Shown: in pieces, positions 26,087 through 35,451 of the stretch | Layout: every line of letters begins with the position of its first letter | Position numbering within the stretch: the stretch's first letter is position 1 | Assembly: GCA_002307175.1 (NCBI GenBank) | Contig: DBTS01000140.1 | Span: 33,266 to 97,265, forward strand | From: Rhodocyclaceae bacterium UBA1310 | Lineage (GTDB): Bacteria > Pseudomonadota > Gammaproteobacteria > Burkholderiales > Rhodocyclaceae | Length of the DNA stretch: 64,000 nt | Direction of reading: 5' to 3' | The notes under the pieces: generated by a model | What the model was told of the DNA's origin: nothing | Database searches by the model: none | The model's input: only the letters and a program-made list of their open reading frames with translations | Translations under genes and position numbers: made by a program

Positions 26087-26430
26087 GACGCCCAAACCGG
26101 CACGGAAACCGGTGATTGTAAGGGGAAAGAAATCCGGCTGTGCGACTGTTGCCGACTTCCCGGGAAAACCATGACGCTGCTTGGGCCTAGCACTTTAAAA
26201 GTTCAGGCCATTTTGAACGGCACGGTCATCCCATTCACTAAATTCAACAAGACCTGCAAAATCATCAGAAAACCCATTTTGAATACGCTACCGCTCTTCC
26301 TGAAAATTTTAACGCCCGTCGTAAATCCATGAAAGAAAAGATTAACCGGCTCTCTCTGGCCGACTCATGGTCGCCCCAGCAGCCGCTTCAGGATCTAACC
26401 TGAGCTGACTGATTATCATTTTTTTACACC
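26087..26430. other. Divergent intergenic region uvrC / CAP lipoprotein
   Basis: About 340 bases holding the promoters of two divergent genes. I see a small inverted repeat TCAGG-N6-CCTGA at 26388-26403, 27 bases before the lipoprotein start. The start itself has no ribosome site, only a T-rich stretch. No further gene. Confidence 0.4.
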
Positions 26431-27597
26431 ATGAAGACTCGCTCCAGTTCGTCCCATTCCGTTCCCTTGCTCGTTCTTGCCTTCGTGGTCTCAGCGCTGT
26501 CCGCATGCGGCGGCGGTGGAGGTGGTGATTCAAGTTCCAGCACAAGTTCCGGTACCAACACAGCCAGTAGCCAGGCCAGCAGCCAAAGCAATTCCAGTAC
26601 ATCTGCGGCGGCAAATTCCAGCACGGCTTCCTCGATTGCCTCCTCGGTTTCCTCTTCCACAGCTTCATCCAAGGCTGCAAGTTCCACTGCAAGCTCTGTT
26701 GCAAGTTCCGCAGCAAGTTCAAAGAGCAGCTCTTCGGCCAGCAGCACTGCAACAAGCGCTCTGTATACCACCGCCCCCGTGGTGAGCAGCTGTACGCCGG
26801 GAGTTGTGACAGACGCAGTCAAGACTGCCGTGCTGGCCAAACTGAATGCCTTCCGGACGCGCCACGGACTGCCCAGCGTCAGTTACGATAGCAGCGATGA
26901 TGCCGCAGCCGGTGCGGCAGCGCTCTATATGGTGGCTAACAACACATTGACCCACGCACCAAGCGCCAGCGGTACGTGTTACACCTCGGAAGCGTATCGC
27001 CTGGCAAGCACATCCAACCTGTTCATGGCCTGGAGCTCCGGGGATACAAGCAGCATGGCCAGTGCAGATGCAATCACCGGCTATATTAATGACTCCGGGG
27101 TCGACTCGCTGGGGCATCGCCGTTGGGTGCTCTACCCGTTCTTTGCCAAAACCACCTATGGACGCGCCGATGGCGATTCAGCCAGTGGCGTACAAGGCCG
27201 AATGGCCTCCTCACTGCGCACCATCGGCGGCGAAGCCAGCAGCGTGAGCATGACCAACGATTTTGTGGCCTTCCCGTATGGCAGCTATTCGGTCAGCGAG
27301 TTCACGCCAAGCTGGTATCTGTCGTTCTCGGTGGTGGCAAGCAAAACCAGCATCTATTCAAATGGCAGCAGCAATGTAAATCTGGACAGCGCTGTAATCA
27401 CGGTGAAAGATGCGAGCAGCAACAGCCTGGCCGTATCGTCACAGTCGACCAATTACGATGGGTATGGTCTGCCCAACAACCTGCAGTGGAAGGTGGCTGG
27501 GCTTGCCGCCGGCGGCAGCTACACGGTGACGATCTCGAATGTGACCGTCAACAGCGTCGCACGCACCTTCACCTATAGCTTCCAGCTCACCAACTGA
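26431..27597 (+). CDS. CAP-domain lipoprotein with serine-rich linker
   Basis: A 388-residue exported lipoprotein. The signal peptide runs to LSAC, with Cys26 as the lipidation site, followed by a Gly run. Residues ~33-109 are almost only Ser, Ala and Thr in imperfect ASSxASS units. A CAP/SCP-like domain follows (LAKLNAFRTRHGLPSVSYD; VDSLGHRRWVLYP), and ~100 C-terminal residues look like a beta-sandwich. CAP proteins bind lipids or act in the cell wall; the role here is unknown. No ribosome site is evident before the ATG. Confidence 0.85.
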   Translation: MKTRSSSSHSVPLLVLAFVVSALSACGGGGGGDSSSSTSSGTNTASSQASSQSNSSTSAAANSSTASSIASSVSSSTASSKAASSTASSVASSAASSKSSSSASSTATSALYTTAPVVSSCTPGVVTDAVKTAVLAKLNAFRTRHGLPSVSYDSSDDAAAGAAALYMVANNTLTHAPSASGTCYTSEAYRLASTSNLFMAWSSGDTSSMASADAITGYINDSGVDSLGHRRWVLYPFFAKTTYGRADGDSASGVQGRMASSLRTIGGEASSVSMTNDFVAFPYGSYSVSEFTPSWYLSFSVVASKTSIYSNGSSNVNLDSAVITVKDASSNSLAVSSQSTNYDGYGLPNNLQWKVAGLAAGGSYTVTISNVTVNSVARTFTYSFQLTN

Positions 27598-27657
27598 GTA
27601 TCGTTACGCTTCAGGGCGCCCCGGATGACTTCGGGGCCACCCTGGCTTCAGGCAATT

Positions 27658-28689
27658 TCAGGCAAGAGTCTGCAGACTCTGCCAGGCCTGCATGAAGCGT
27701 TGATCAACGGACAGGCTCTCCATGGCCGGATACTGTGCCGGTTTGAGGGTTTCAAGCCGATCCGCCAGGCGCGGCGAAATCTCGGGTTGCCACCGCGCCA
27801 GCAGATCATCAGCCAGATCCGGCCGGTTGCACACCAGCACCATATCGCAACCTGCCTGCGTTGCGGCAGTGGCACGCGCCACGATATCGCCTGCAACCGT
27901 AGCGCCTTCCATGGTCAGATCGTCACTGAAAATGACGCCATCAAAGCCCAGACGCCCGCGCAGCACATCCTGCAGCCAGAAATGCGAGAAACCTGCGGGA
28001 AATGCATCAATGCTGTCGTAGATCACATGCGCCGGCATCACACCTGAAAGACTTGGCCCCGGCTCGCGCCGGTACGGCAGCAGATCCGCTTCCCAGATTG
28101 CGTCGAAATCCCGCGAATCCGTAGGCATCGCCACATGGGAATCGGCCTGCGCAAAACCATGGCCGGGAAAATGCTTGCCCACACAGCCCATGCCGGCTTC
28201 CCGCAAGCCCATCGAGAGCGCATGGGCCAGCAGGGCGGCGATTTGTGGATCAGCATCAAAAGCGCGATCCCCAATGACGCTGCTGTGACCATAATCCAGA
28301 TCCAGCACCGGGGTGAAGGATAGATCGATTTCGTGTGCCAGCAATTCAGCCGCCAGCACAAAACCCACGTCCTGCGCACAGCCAAGCGCCTCACGCGGGG
28401 AACGCACATACAGGCGCCCCAGTTCGCGCATGGCGGGGAGCCGTGTAAACCCCTGACGGAAGCGTTGCACACGCCCGCCTTCATGATCCACCGCTATCAG
28501 CAAGGCTGGCGAACGCAGTGAATGAATCTCGCGGCACAAGGCGGCGAGCTGGCCGGAATCCTGGAAATTGCGGGTAAACAGAATCACCCCGCCAACCAGG
28601 GGGTGTACAAGGCGCTGGCGTTCAGCGTCGGTCAGGGCAAAACCGGCCACGTCGCACATGACCGGTCCCAGAGGCATTGTCTGAATCAT
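27658..28689 (-). CDS. nagZ: Beta-N-acetylhexosaminidase NagZ
   Basis: A cytoplasmic GH3 enzyme (343 aa) that removes GlcNAc from anhydromuropeptides in cell-wall recycling. The motifs GGVILFTRNF, DHEGGRVQRF and KHFPGHGFAQADSHVAMP (including the catalytic His loop) are diagnostic. Its start overlaps the acpS stop as ATGA. It is the last gene of the long rpoE-to-nagZ run. Confidence 0.96.
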   Translation of the reverse strand: MIQTMPLGPVMCDVAGFALTDAERQRLVHPLVGGVILFTRNFQDSGQLAALCREIHSLRSPALLIAVDHEGGRVQRFRQGFTRLPAMRELGRLYVRSPREALGCAQDVGFVLAAELLAHEIDLSFTPVLDLDYGHSSVIGDRAFDADPQIAALLAHALSMGLREAGMGCVGKHFPGHGFAQADSHVAMPTDSRDFDAIWEADLLPYRREPGPSLSGVMPAHVIYDSIDAFPAGFSHFWLQDVLRGRLGFDGVIFSDDLTMEGATVAGDIVARATAATQAGCDMVLVCNRPDLADDLLARWQPEISPRLADRLETLKPAQYPAMESLSVDQRFMQAWQSLQTLA

Positions 28690-29066
28690 GAAAGAGTTTC
28701 CAGAATGGCAAACGCTACGACGTATTCGCGCTCGTCGCTGATGGAGAGGTGGGCGCGGACTCCCAGTTGCACCAGGTGTGCGCCCAGCTCATCACTGCAA
28801 AGGTAAATCGGTTTGCCCAGGGCGTCGTGTGTCACGCCAATCGCGTTGAGTGTCGCGGGCGCGCGCAAACCTGTTCCGAGCGCTTTGGCAAATGCCTCCT
28901 TGGCGGCAAACCGCTTGGCCAGAAAGCGTTCAGGCTCGCGGCTGGCGGCAAACTCTTCGCGTTCTGCAGGATGCAGCATACGTGCGACAAAACGCTCGCC
29001 ATGCCGCATGTGCAATTCCCGGATACGCGCCACGGCGACGATATCCGTGCCGATACCGTATAGCAT
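28686..29066 (-). CDS. acpS: Holo-[acyl-carrier-protein] synthase
   Basis: AcpS (126 aa) transfers 4'-phosphopantetheine to apo-ACP. The motifs GIGTDIVAV and FLAKRFAAKEAFAKALGTG carry the Mg-binding Asp and Glu. It lies 12 bases after pdxJ and overlaps nagZ by four bases. Its substrate, acpP, lies 14 kb away in this window. Confidence 0.97.
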   Translation of the reverse strand: MLYGIGTDIVAVARIRELHMRHGERFVARMLHPAEREEFAASREPERFLAKRFAAKEAFAKALGTGLRAPATLNAIGVTHDALGKPIYLCSDELGAHLVQLGVRAHLSISDEREYVVAFAILETLS

Positions 29067-29078
29067 CAGCCGCGCCCG

Positions 29079-29840
29079 TCAGGCCTGGGTACGCAAAGAG
29101 TCCGCTTCGCGCATCAGGCGTTTCATTTCGGCGACGGCTCCGCGCAAACCAACAAAAACGGCGCGACTGATGATGGCATGGCCGATATGCAGCTCCCGCA
29201 CATCCGGCAGGGCTGCTACCGGCTGCACGTTGAAGTAGTTGAGGGCATGCCCGGCATTAAAGCGCATGCCCAGATCGACAATGGCGCGCCCCGCGACACG
29301 TACCCCGGCCAATTCTTCCAGCACCGCCGGGCTGCGTGCATCACGCCCCTTGGTATGAAAAGCCTGTGCGTACGGGCCAGTATGGATTTCGCAGACACGG
29401 GCACCCACCCGTGCGGCGGCCTCAACCTGGGCGATATCTGCATCAATAAACACACTGGTCATGATGCCTGCATCGGCCAGCTTGCGGATGGAGTCTTTGA
29501 GGCGGGCTTCCTGCGCCAGGATGTCGAGCCCACCTTCTGTGGTGACTTCCTGACGGCCTTCCGGCACCAGCATGGCCATCTCGGGCTTGAGCTGACAGGC
29601 AATCCCTATCATCTCGTCAGTCGGTGCCATTTCGAGATTGAGCTTGACCTGTGTGAGATCACGCAGGCGACGCACGTCATCATCCTGAATATGACGCCGG
29701 TCTTCACGCAAATGCACGGTGATGCCATCCGCACCGCCAAGATGGGCTTCCACTGCCGCCCACACAGGGTCGGGCTCGTAAGTGCGACGTGCCTGCCGAA
29801 TCGTCGCCACGTGATCAATATTGACTCCGAGTTCAATCAT
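29079..29840 (-). CDS. pdxJ: Pyridoxine 5'-phosphate synthase
   Basis: PdxJ (253 aa) closes the pyridine ring of vitamin B6 from deoxyxylulose phosphate and aminoacetone phosphate. The start MIELGVNIDHVATIRQARR is characteristic; the frame is open upstream only because of overlap with recO. GGAGTTGTGA supplies a ribosome site within the end of recO, one base before which recO stops. Confidence 0.97.
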   Translation of the reverse strand: MIELGVNIDHVATIRQARRTYEPDPVWAAVEAHLGGADGITVHLREDRRHIQDDDVRRLRDLTQVKLNLEMAPTDEMIGIACQLKPEMAMLVPEGRQEVTTEGGLDILAQEARLKDSIRKLADAGIMTSVFIDADIAQVEAAARVGARVCEIHTGPYAQAFHTKGRDARSPAVLEELAGVRVAGRAIVDLGMRFNAGHALNYFNVQPVAALPDVRELHIGHAIISRAVFVGLRGAVAEMKRLMREADSLRTQA

Positions 29841-29841
29841 T

Positions 29842-30567
29842 TCACAACTCCTGCAATTCCATGAGGATACGCCGCGACTCCAGCGCCTGCCCACCAAGAT
29901 GATATTGGATCAGACGCCGCATCAGCGTCTTGGCATGCGCCAGCGTCTCGGGCGCTGAAAAATCTCCGGCTGCCATTGCCAGCAACACCCGCCCTGGGAT
30001 CGCGGGAAGCTCGCCACGCTGTTCCGGTACCCGCACCGGACCACGCTCGGCAATAAACAGATATTCTGCCGCAGTCTCGACCGCTTCGTCCGAATCGGCA
30101 TCACGGTCCAGTGTAGGCGCGTAGCCCGCTTCACGCAGCAGGATCAGCTCAAAAGCACGTAACAAAGGCTCGTAAGGCTGGTTGGCCGCAAGCTGGGCCA
30201 GCGTCCAGGCATAGGCATCGAACAGCGCAGGATGCGCGTCTTCGCGCGCCAGCAGGCGCAGCAGCAGCTCATTGAGGTAATAGCCGCAGAGCAGCCCGAC
30301 GCCACCAAGCAGCGCCTGCCCTCCCTGCCATGCGGCCTGGGTGAGGGTTTTGACTTCACCCCGCCCCGACCAGGAAATTTCCAGGGGCTGGAAAGCCATC
30401 AGCGTGCCGCGCAAGGCCGAGGTGGGTCGCCTGGCCCCTTTGGCAACCATTGGCAAACGACCATGCTCACGCGAAAACACCTCGACGATCAGGCTTGTTT
30501 CGCGCCAGGAGTAGCTGTGCAGCAGAAAACAGGCCTGGTTGTCGATGCGGTTACGCGCCGGGGGCAT
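29842..30567 (-). CDS. recO: DNA repair protein RecO
   Basis: RecO (241 aa) loads RecA with RecF/RecR during gap repair. It has an N-terminal OB fold (ACFLLHSYSWRETSLIVEVFSREHGRLPMVAKG) and a helical C-terminal domain. The usual era-recO-pdxJ order is kept. It starts 31 bases after era. Confidence 0.95.
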   Translation of the reverse strand: MPPARNRIDNQACFLLHSYSWRETSLIVEVFSREHGRLPMVAKGARRPTSALRGTLMAFQPLEISWSGRGEVKTLTQAAWQGGQALLGGVGLLCGYYLNELLLRLLAREDAHPALFDAYAWTLAQLAANQPYEPLLRAFELILLREAGYAPTLDRDADSDEAVETAAEYLFIAERGPVRVPEQRGELPAIPGRVLLAMAAGDFSAPETLAHAKTLMRRLIQYHLGGQALESRRILMELQEL

Positions 30568-30598
30568 AAGTCAGATGAGTCAGGTCAGATAAATCAGC

Positions 30599-31489
30599 CT
30601 AGTCGTATCCCAGGGATTTGAGCGCACGTTCATCATCGGCCCAGCCGCTCTTGACCTTGACCCAGGTCTCCAGAAACACTTTGCTGTCGAACAGCGTCTC
30701 AAGTTCGACACGTGCCTCGGAGGAGATCCGCTTCAGCCGCTCGCCTCCCTTGCCGATCACGATGCCCTTGTGTGCGGCGCGGTCAACAATGATCGCCGCG
30801 TGGATACGCCGCAGATTGCCTTCAACCTCGAACTTTTCGATTTCCACGGTCATCCCGTAGGGAAGCTCTTCTCCGAGCAGACGGAAGAGTTTCTCACGCA
30901 GGAATTCCGCTGCCAGAAAACGCTCGGAGCGATCTGTGATGTCGTCCTCGCCAAACATCGGCTCGCCTTCCGGCAGATAGCGCCCGATCGTTTCAAGCAA
31001 CTCAGGCACGTTCTGTCCGCGCTCGGCACTGATGGGGACAATCTCCGCAAAGCTGAACTCGCTGGAGATGCGCTGAACGAAAGGCAGGAGTGTCGCCTTG
31101 TCAGCCGTCAGATCCACCTTGTTGAGCACCAGGATGACCTTTGCCTCGGGCGGCAGCAGGCTCAGCACCTTGCGGTCATCCTGACTGAAGCGCCCAGCCT
31201 CGATCAGGAACAGCACCACATCAACTTCGGCCAAGACCTGATTGACCGTCCGATTCATGTTCGAATTCAGGGCATTGCGATGATGCGTTTGAAATCCTGG
31301 GGTGTCGACAAAGATGAACTGCCGCTTGCCCTCGGTCAGCACGCCAGTGATGCGATGCCGTGTCGTCTGCGCCTTGCGCGAGACAATACTGATCTTGAGT
31401 CCGACCAAACGGTTGAGCAGCGTGGACTTGCCGACATTCGGACGCCCAACAATGGCCACCAGACCGGTATGGAAACTTTCTTCGTTCAT
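30599..31489 (-). CDS. era: GTPase Era
   Basis: Era (296 aa) binds the 3' end of 16S rRNA in 30S assembly. The G domain starts GLVAIVGRPNVGKSTLLN, with DTPGFQT (G3) and NKVD (G4); the C-terminal KH domain carries VIGKGGERLKRISSEAR. ATG 31489 overlaps the rnc stop as ATGA; the extra upstream frame lies inside rnc. Confidence 0.97.
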   Translation of the reverse strand: MNEESFHTGLVAIVGRPNVGKSTLLNRLVGLKISIVSRKAQTTRHRITGVLTEGKRQFIFVDTPGFQTHHRNALNSNMNRTVNQVLAEVDVVLFLIEAGRFSQDDRKVLSLLPPEAKVILVLNKVDLTADKATLLPFVQRISSEFSFAEIVPISAERGQNVPELLETIGRYLPEGEPMFGEDDITDRSERFLAAEFLREKLFRLLGEELPYGMTVEIEKFEVEGNLRRIHAAIIVDRAAHKGIVIGKGGERLKRISSEARVELETLFDSKVFLETWVKVKSGWADDERALKSLGYD

Positions 31490-32157
31490 GCCTTGGCCAT
31501 TTCCTGTAATGCGGCGCCTGCCGCCACCTGCTCGGCCACACGGCGGCTGTTGCCAACCCCGGTGGTTTGAATCCCTAATTTGTCGATCACACAACGGACC
31601 TCGAACTCACGTGCATGTGCCTCACCGCGCTCAGCTGCCATCTCGTAACGGGGCAGCGGCAGATGCAATGCCTGGACAGCCTCCTGCAAGGCTGTCTTCG
31701 GGTCCTTCAGAGAATGCTTGGGGTCCAGATCGGCAAGAGTCTGTGCATACAGACCATCGATGACACCCTTGGCCGCCGCAAACCCGGCATCCAGATAGAT
31801 GGCGCCAAACAGGGCCTCCATCGCATCCGCCAGAATCGAGGGACGCCGATGCCCGCCACTGCGCAGCTCACCTTCGCCGAGGCGCAGGAAGCCACCAATG
31901 TCGAGCCGCTCCGCATGCACCACCAGTGCATCCTGGCACACCAGCTGCGCGCGCAGGCGCGACATCTCCCCTTCGCGCAAACCATCGAATTGCAAATACA
32001 GCGCTTCAGCGATCACCATGTTCAGGATGGAATCCCCAAGGAATTCCAGCCGCTCATTGTGATCCGCCGAATGGCTGCGGTGCGTCAACGCCTGATTCAA
32101 CAGTTCCCTATGAATGAATTGATGCCCAAGCTCACGTTCAAGTGCTTCAGTCTTCAC
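31486..32157 (-). CDS. rnc: Ribonuclease III
   Basis: RNase III (223 aa) cleaves double-stranded RNA and processes rRNA. The signature NERLEFLGDSILNMVIAEAL is at residues ~34-55; a double-stranded-RNA-binding domain occupies ~155-220. It couples to era by a four-base overlap and lies 6 bases after the DUF4845 gene. Confidence 0.97.
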   Translation of the reverse strand: MKTEALERELGHQFIHRELLNQALTHRSHSADHNERLEFLGDSILNMVIAEALYLQFDGLREGEMSRLRAQLVCQDALVVHAERLDIGGFLRLGEGELRSGGHRRPSILADAMEALFGAIYLDAGFAAAKGVIDGLYAQTLADLDPKHSLKDPKTALQEAVQALHLPLPRYEMAAERGEAHAREFEVRCVIDKLGIQTTGVGNSRRVAEQVAAGAALQEMAKA

Positions 32158-32163
32158 GCAGGC

Positions 32164-32517
32164 TCACTTCGTCGCACTGACATTGAAGTTGAAGTACAAG
32201 CCGATGTTCGCAAACAGCGGCAACTCCCGACGATACGCAATCTGCATGGTGACCTTGCCAGAATCCTTGGAGATATCAATGGCCTGGACATCAATCGAAT
32301 CCAGATCGCCCACGTCCTTGAACCGCTGGAAGGCCGAACGGAAAGCCGCGGGAGGAGACATCGGGTCGACATCATGCACCACCGCATTGAACGCCTTTTG
32401 GGCACTGTAGTATTCGTTATACACCGGCACCATCTTGAAACCAAGAATCAGTGCTGCAATCAGAAAAATACCCACCAAAAACGCTGAAACGAGGGAAAGA
32501 CCTTTTTGTCGCTTCAT
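32164..32517 (-). CDS. DUF4845 membrane protein
   Basis: A 117-residue protein with one N-terminal membrane helix (LVSAFLVGIFLIAALILGF) and a small periplasmic domain. It is regularly found between lepB and rnc in betaproteobacteria and many gammaproteobacteria. Function unknown. Confidence 0.88.
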   Translation of the reverse strand: MKRQKGLSLVSAFLVGIFLIAALILGFKMVPVYNEYYSAQKAFNAVVHDVDPMSPPAAFRSAFQRFKDVGDLDSIDVQAIDISKDSGKVTMQIAYRRELPLFANIGLYFNFNVSATK

Positions 32518-32536
32518 CCCTTACTCTCCTGAGAAT

Positions 32537-33517
32537 TCATTTAAAACCGCCGATACGGTCGAAATTGACGCCGCCTGGGATCGGCAGGATACGGTCCGCA
32601 TGGAACCAGACGAAGAATGCCTTGCCTACAATATTCTCATCGGGCACGAAACCCCACATCCGTGAATCGGCACTTTGGTCACGGTTGTCGCCCATCATGA
32701 AATAATGGCCCGGTGGCACCATGCACGTCACCCCGTTTTCAGTGTAGTGGCAACTATCCAGATATGCATGCGGCGCAATCATTTCGGGGGGCACATCCGC
32801 CCGCCCGTTGGCATCGTTGAGAATCGCATGCTTGCGGCCATTGAGATCTTCCTGGAACTTCGACATCACGGAAAAACTCTGCTGCAGCACAAATTCGCCG
32901 TCAGCCGTCACAGGCATGGCCTTGCCGTTGATGGTGAGGCGCTTGTTGATGTACTCCACGCGGTCTCCCGGTAGCCCGATCACGCGCTTGATGTAATCCT
33001 GGCTGGGATCCAGCGGGTAGCGGAACACCATCACGTCGCCACGCTGGGGCTGCCCAATTTCAATGATCTTCTTGTTGATCACCGGCAGCCTGATGCCGTA
33101 GGCATACTTGTTAACCAGAATGAAATCGCCCACCAGCAGCGTCGGCACCATCGAGGCTGACGGAATACGGAAAGGTTCAAGCCAGAACGAGCGCAGCAGG
33201 AAAATCGGCAGAATCACCGGGAAGAAGCTTGCGCAATACTCCACCCACCAGGGGTTGGGGACTTGCAAGGCATTTCTCGCTGCAGTCGCTGTCGCTTCCT
33301 CGTTTGACAGAACCGCACGCGCTTCCGCAAGGCTGATGCCCTGCTCCGTCAGCAGCGCCTCGGCCTTGCCGATATCACCACTACGCTGGGCTTCAAGAGC
33401 CGCCGTCAAAGCAGCCTGGAAAGCCGCTCCACGGACCTTGCGGGCCTTGAATACGTCGTAGCACCACAAAATGCCTGTGACGATACTCAGGACGAACAGA
33501 ATGAGTGCAAAATCCAC
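32537..33517 (-). CDS. lepB: Signal peptidase I
   Basis: LepB (326 aa) cleaves signal peptides at the periplasmic face. Catalytic Ser122 is in RIPSASMVPTLL and Lys177 in DYIKRVIGLPGDRV; MMGDNRDQSADSR is the family D/E box. Hydrophobic segments are at residues 3-20 and ~98-110, separated by a ~70-residue cytoplasmic segment. It lies 24 bases after lepA. Confidence 0.97.
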   Translation of the reverse strand: MDFALILFVLSIVTGILWCYDVFKARKVRGAAFQAALTAALEAQRSGDIGKAEALLTEQGISLAEARAVLSNEEATATAARNALQVPNPWWVEYCASFFPVILPIFLLRSFWLEPFRIPSASMVPTLLVGDFILVNKYAYGIRLPVINKKIIEIGQPQRGDVMVFRYPLDPSQDYIKRVIGLPGDRVEYINKRLTINGKAMPVTADGEFVLQQSFSVMSKFQEDLNGRKHAILNDANGRADVPPEMIAPHAYLDSCHYTENGVTCMVPPGHYFMMGDNRDQSADSRMWGFVPDENIVGKAFFVWFHADRILPIPGGVNFDRIGGFK

Positions 33518-33541
33518 AAAAACCTCGGGTATCAGTTGGGT

Positions 33542-35338
33542 TTATTTACCTTCATCGGTACGCAACACCGCCAGGAAGGCTTCTTGCGGAATTTCCACAT
33601 TGCCCACCTGCTTCATGCGCTTCTTGCCTTCTTTTTGCTTTTCCAGCAATTTCTTCTTGCGCGTGATATCGCCACCGTAACACTTTGCCAGAACGTTCTT
33701 GCGCAGGGCCTTGATGGTTTCGCGCGCAATGATGTGCGAGCCCACCGCAGCCTGAATCGGCACATCAAACATCTGGCGTGGAATCAGACTACGCAGACGG
33801 GCTGCCAGTTCCCGGCCACGGTACTGGGCATTAGCACGGTGCACAATCACCGACAGTGCATCCACCTTTTCGGCGGCCACCAGCACATCGAGCTTGACCA
33901 CATCGGCAGCCCGGTATTCCTTGAACTCATAGTCGAGCGAGGCATACCCACGGGAGACCGATTTGAGCCTGTCAAAAAAGTCCATGACGACTTCGGCCAT
34001 GGGCATGTCGTAGACCAGTTTGACCTGACGCCCGTGATAATGCATGTCCACCTGCGAGCCACGCTTCTGGTTGCACAACGTGATCACCGGCCCCAGATAA
34101 TCCTGCGGCAGGAAAATCGTGGCCGTGATAATGGGCTCGCGAATCTCCTGCATCTTGGTGACTTCCGGCAGCTTCGCCGGGTTTTCAACCTGGACGACAG
34201 AGCCATCATTCATCAGCACTTCATACACCACGGTCGGCGCCGTGGTGATCAGATCCATATCGAATTCACGTTCCAGGCGTTCCTGCACGATTTCCATGTG
34301 CAGCAGGCCAAGGAAGCCGCAGCGGAATCCAAAACCCAGTGCCTGTGAGACTTCCGGCTCGTAATGCAGGGAGGCATCATTGAGCTTGAGCTTCTCCAGC
34401 GAATCACGCAGCTGATCGTATTCGCTGGCTTCCACCGGATAGAGCCCGGCAAATACCTGCGGCTTGATCTCCTTGAAGCCATCCAGTGCTTCGGTGGCGG
34501 GCTTGCCTACCAGCGTAATGGTGTCACCCACCCGCGCGGAATTCAGTTCCTTGATCCCGGCGATCACAAAACCCACTTGACCGGCATTCAGTGAATCGCG
34601 CGACACGGACTTGGGGCTGAATACACCCACCTGTTCGCACAGGTGCTGCGCACCGGTGCTCATGAAGAGAATCTTGTCTTTCGGGCGCAGGCTGCCATCT
34701 ACCACACGCACCAGCATGACCACGCCAACGTAGTTATCAAACCACGAATCGATGATCAGGGCTTTCAGCGAACCTTCGGGCTTGCCGCGCGGCGCCGGCA
34801 CTTTGGCAATGATGGCTTCGAGAATCTCGTCGACGCCCATGCCGGTCTTGGCCGAACAGGGAATCGCCTCAGTGGCGTCAATCCCGATGACGTCTTCGAT
34901 TTCCTGGCGTGCAGTATCCGGATCAGCCGAAGGCAGATCCATCTTGTTGAGGACCGGCACCACCTCCACGCCCAGTTCGAGAGCGGTATAGCAGTTCGCC
35001 ACGGTCTGCGCTTCCACGCCCTGCGAGGCATCCACCACCAGGAGTGCGCCTTCACAGGCAGACAGTGAGCGGCTGACTTCATAGGAAAAGTCGACGTGTC
35101 CCGGGGTATCGATCAGGTTCAGATTGTAGACATTGCCATCCTTCGCCTTGTAGCTCAGCGCGGCTGTCTGTGCCTTGATGGTGATGCCACGTTCGCGTTC
35201 GAGATCCATCGAATCAAGAACCTGGGCTTCCATCTCACGGTCGGACAGGCCACCACAGGTCTGGATGATGCGGTCGGCCAGCGTTGACTTGCCGTGATCG
35301 ATATGGGCGATGATCGAAAAATTACGGATATGCTGCAT
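33542..35338 (-). CDS. lepA: Elongation factor 4 (LepA)
   Basis: A 598-residue translational GTPase. MQHIRNFSIIAHIDHGKST starts the G domain; DTPGHVDFSYEVSRS, NKMDLPSADP and the LepA-specific C-terminal domain (QRGSQVDMHYHGRQ; ARETIKALRKNVLAKCYGGD) follow. ATG 35338 gives the standard N-terminus; 18 extra upstream codons are open but not family-like. Confidence 0.97.
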   Translation of the reverse strand: MQHIRNFSIIAHIDHGKSTLADRIIQTCGGLSDREMEAQVLDSMDLERERGITIKAQTAALSYKAKDGNVYNLNLIDTPGHVDFSYEVSRSLSACEGALLVVDASQGVEAQTVANCYTALELGVEVVPVLNKMDLPSADPDTARQEIEDVIGIDATEAIPCSAKTGMGVDEILEAIIAKVPAPRGKPEGSLKALIIDSWFDNYVGVVMLVRVVDGSLRPKDKILFMSTGAQHLCEQVGVFSPKSVSRDSLNAGQVGFVIAGIKELNSARVGDTITLVGKPATEALDGFKEIKPQVFAGLYPVEASEYDQLRDSLEKLKLNDASLHYEPEVSQALGFGFRCGFLGLLHMEIVQERLEREFDMDLITTAPTVVYEVLMNDGSVVQVENPAKLPEVTKMQEIREPIITATIFLPQDYLGPVITLCNQKRGSQVDMHYHGRQVKLVYDMPMAEVVMDFFDRLKSVSRGYASLDYEFKEYRAADVVKLDVLVAAEKVDALSVIVHRANAQYRGRELAARLRSLIPRQMFDVPIQAAVGSHIIARETIKALRKNVLAKCYGGDITRKKKLLEKQKEGKKRMKQVGNVEIPQEAFLAVLRTDEGK

Positions 35339-35451
35339 GAAATCGACTGTAAACCGGTTAGCGCCACGCAAATGCCACCTGCCCTTGAGCAAGTGACTGA
35401 AAAAGCATGTGATTATAGCCGAGTTGGGTAAGTTCGCGGCACTGCGGGCGA

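Noticed and set aside
26527..26757. CRISPR-like or tandem DNA repeat array in the serine-rich region
   Set aside because: The repetition is in amino-acid composition; the DNA units are short, irregular and in frame with the protein, with no spacer structure.
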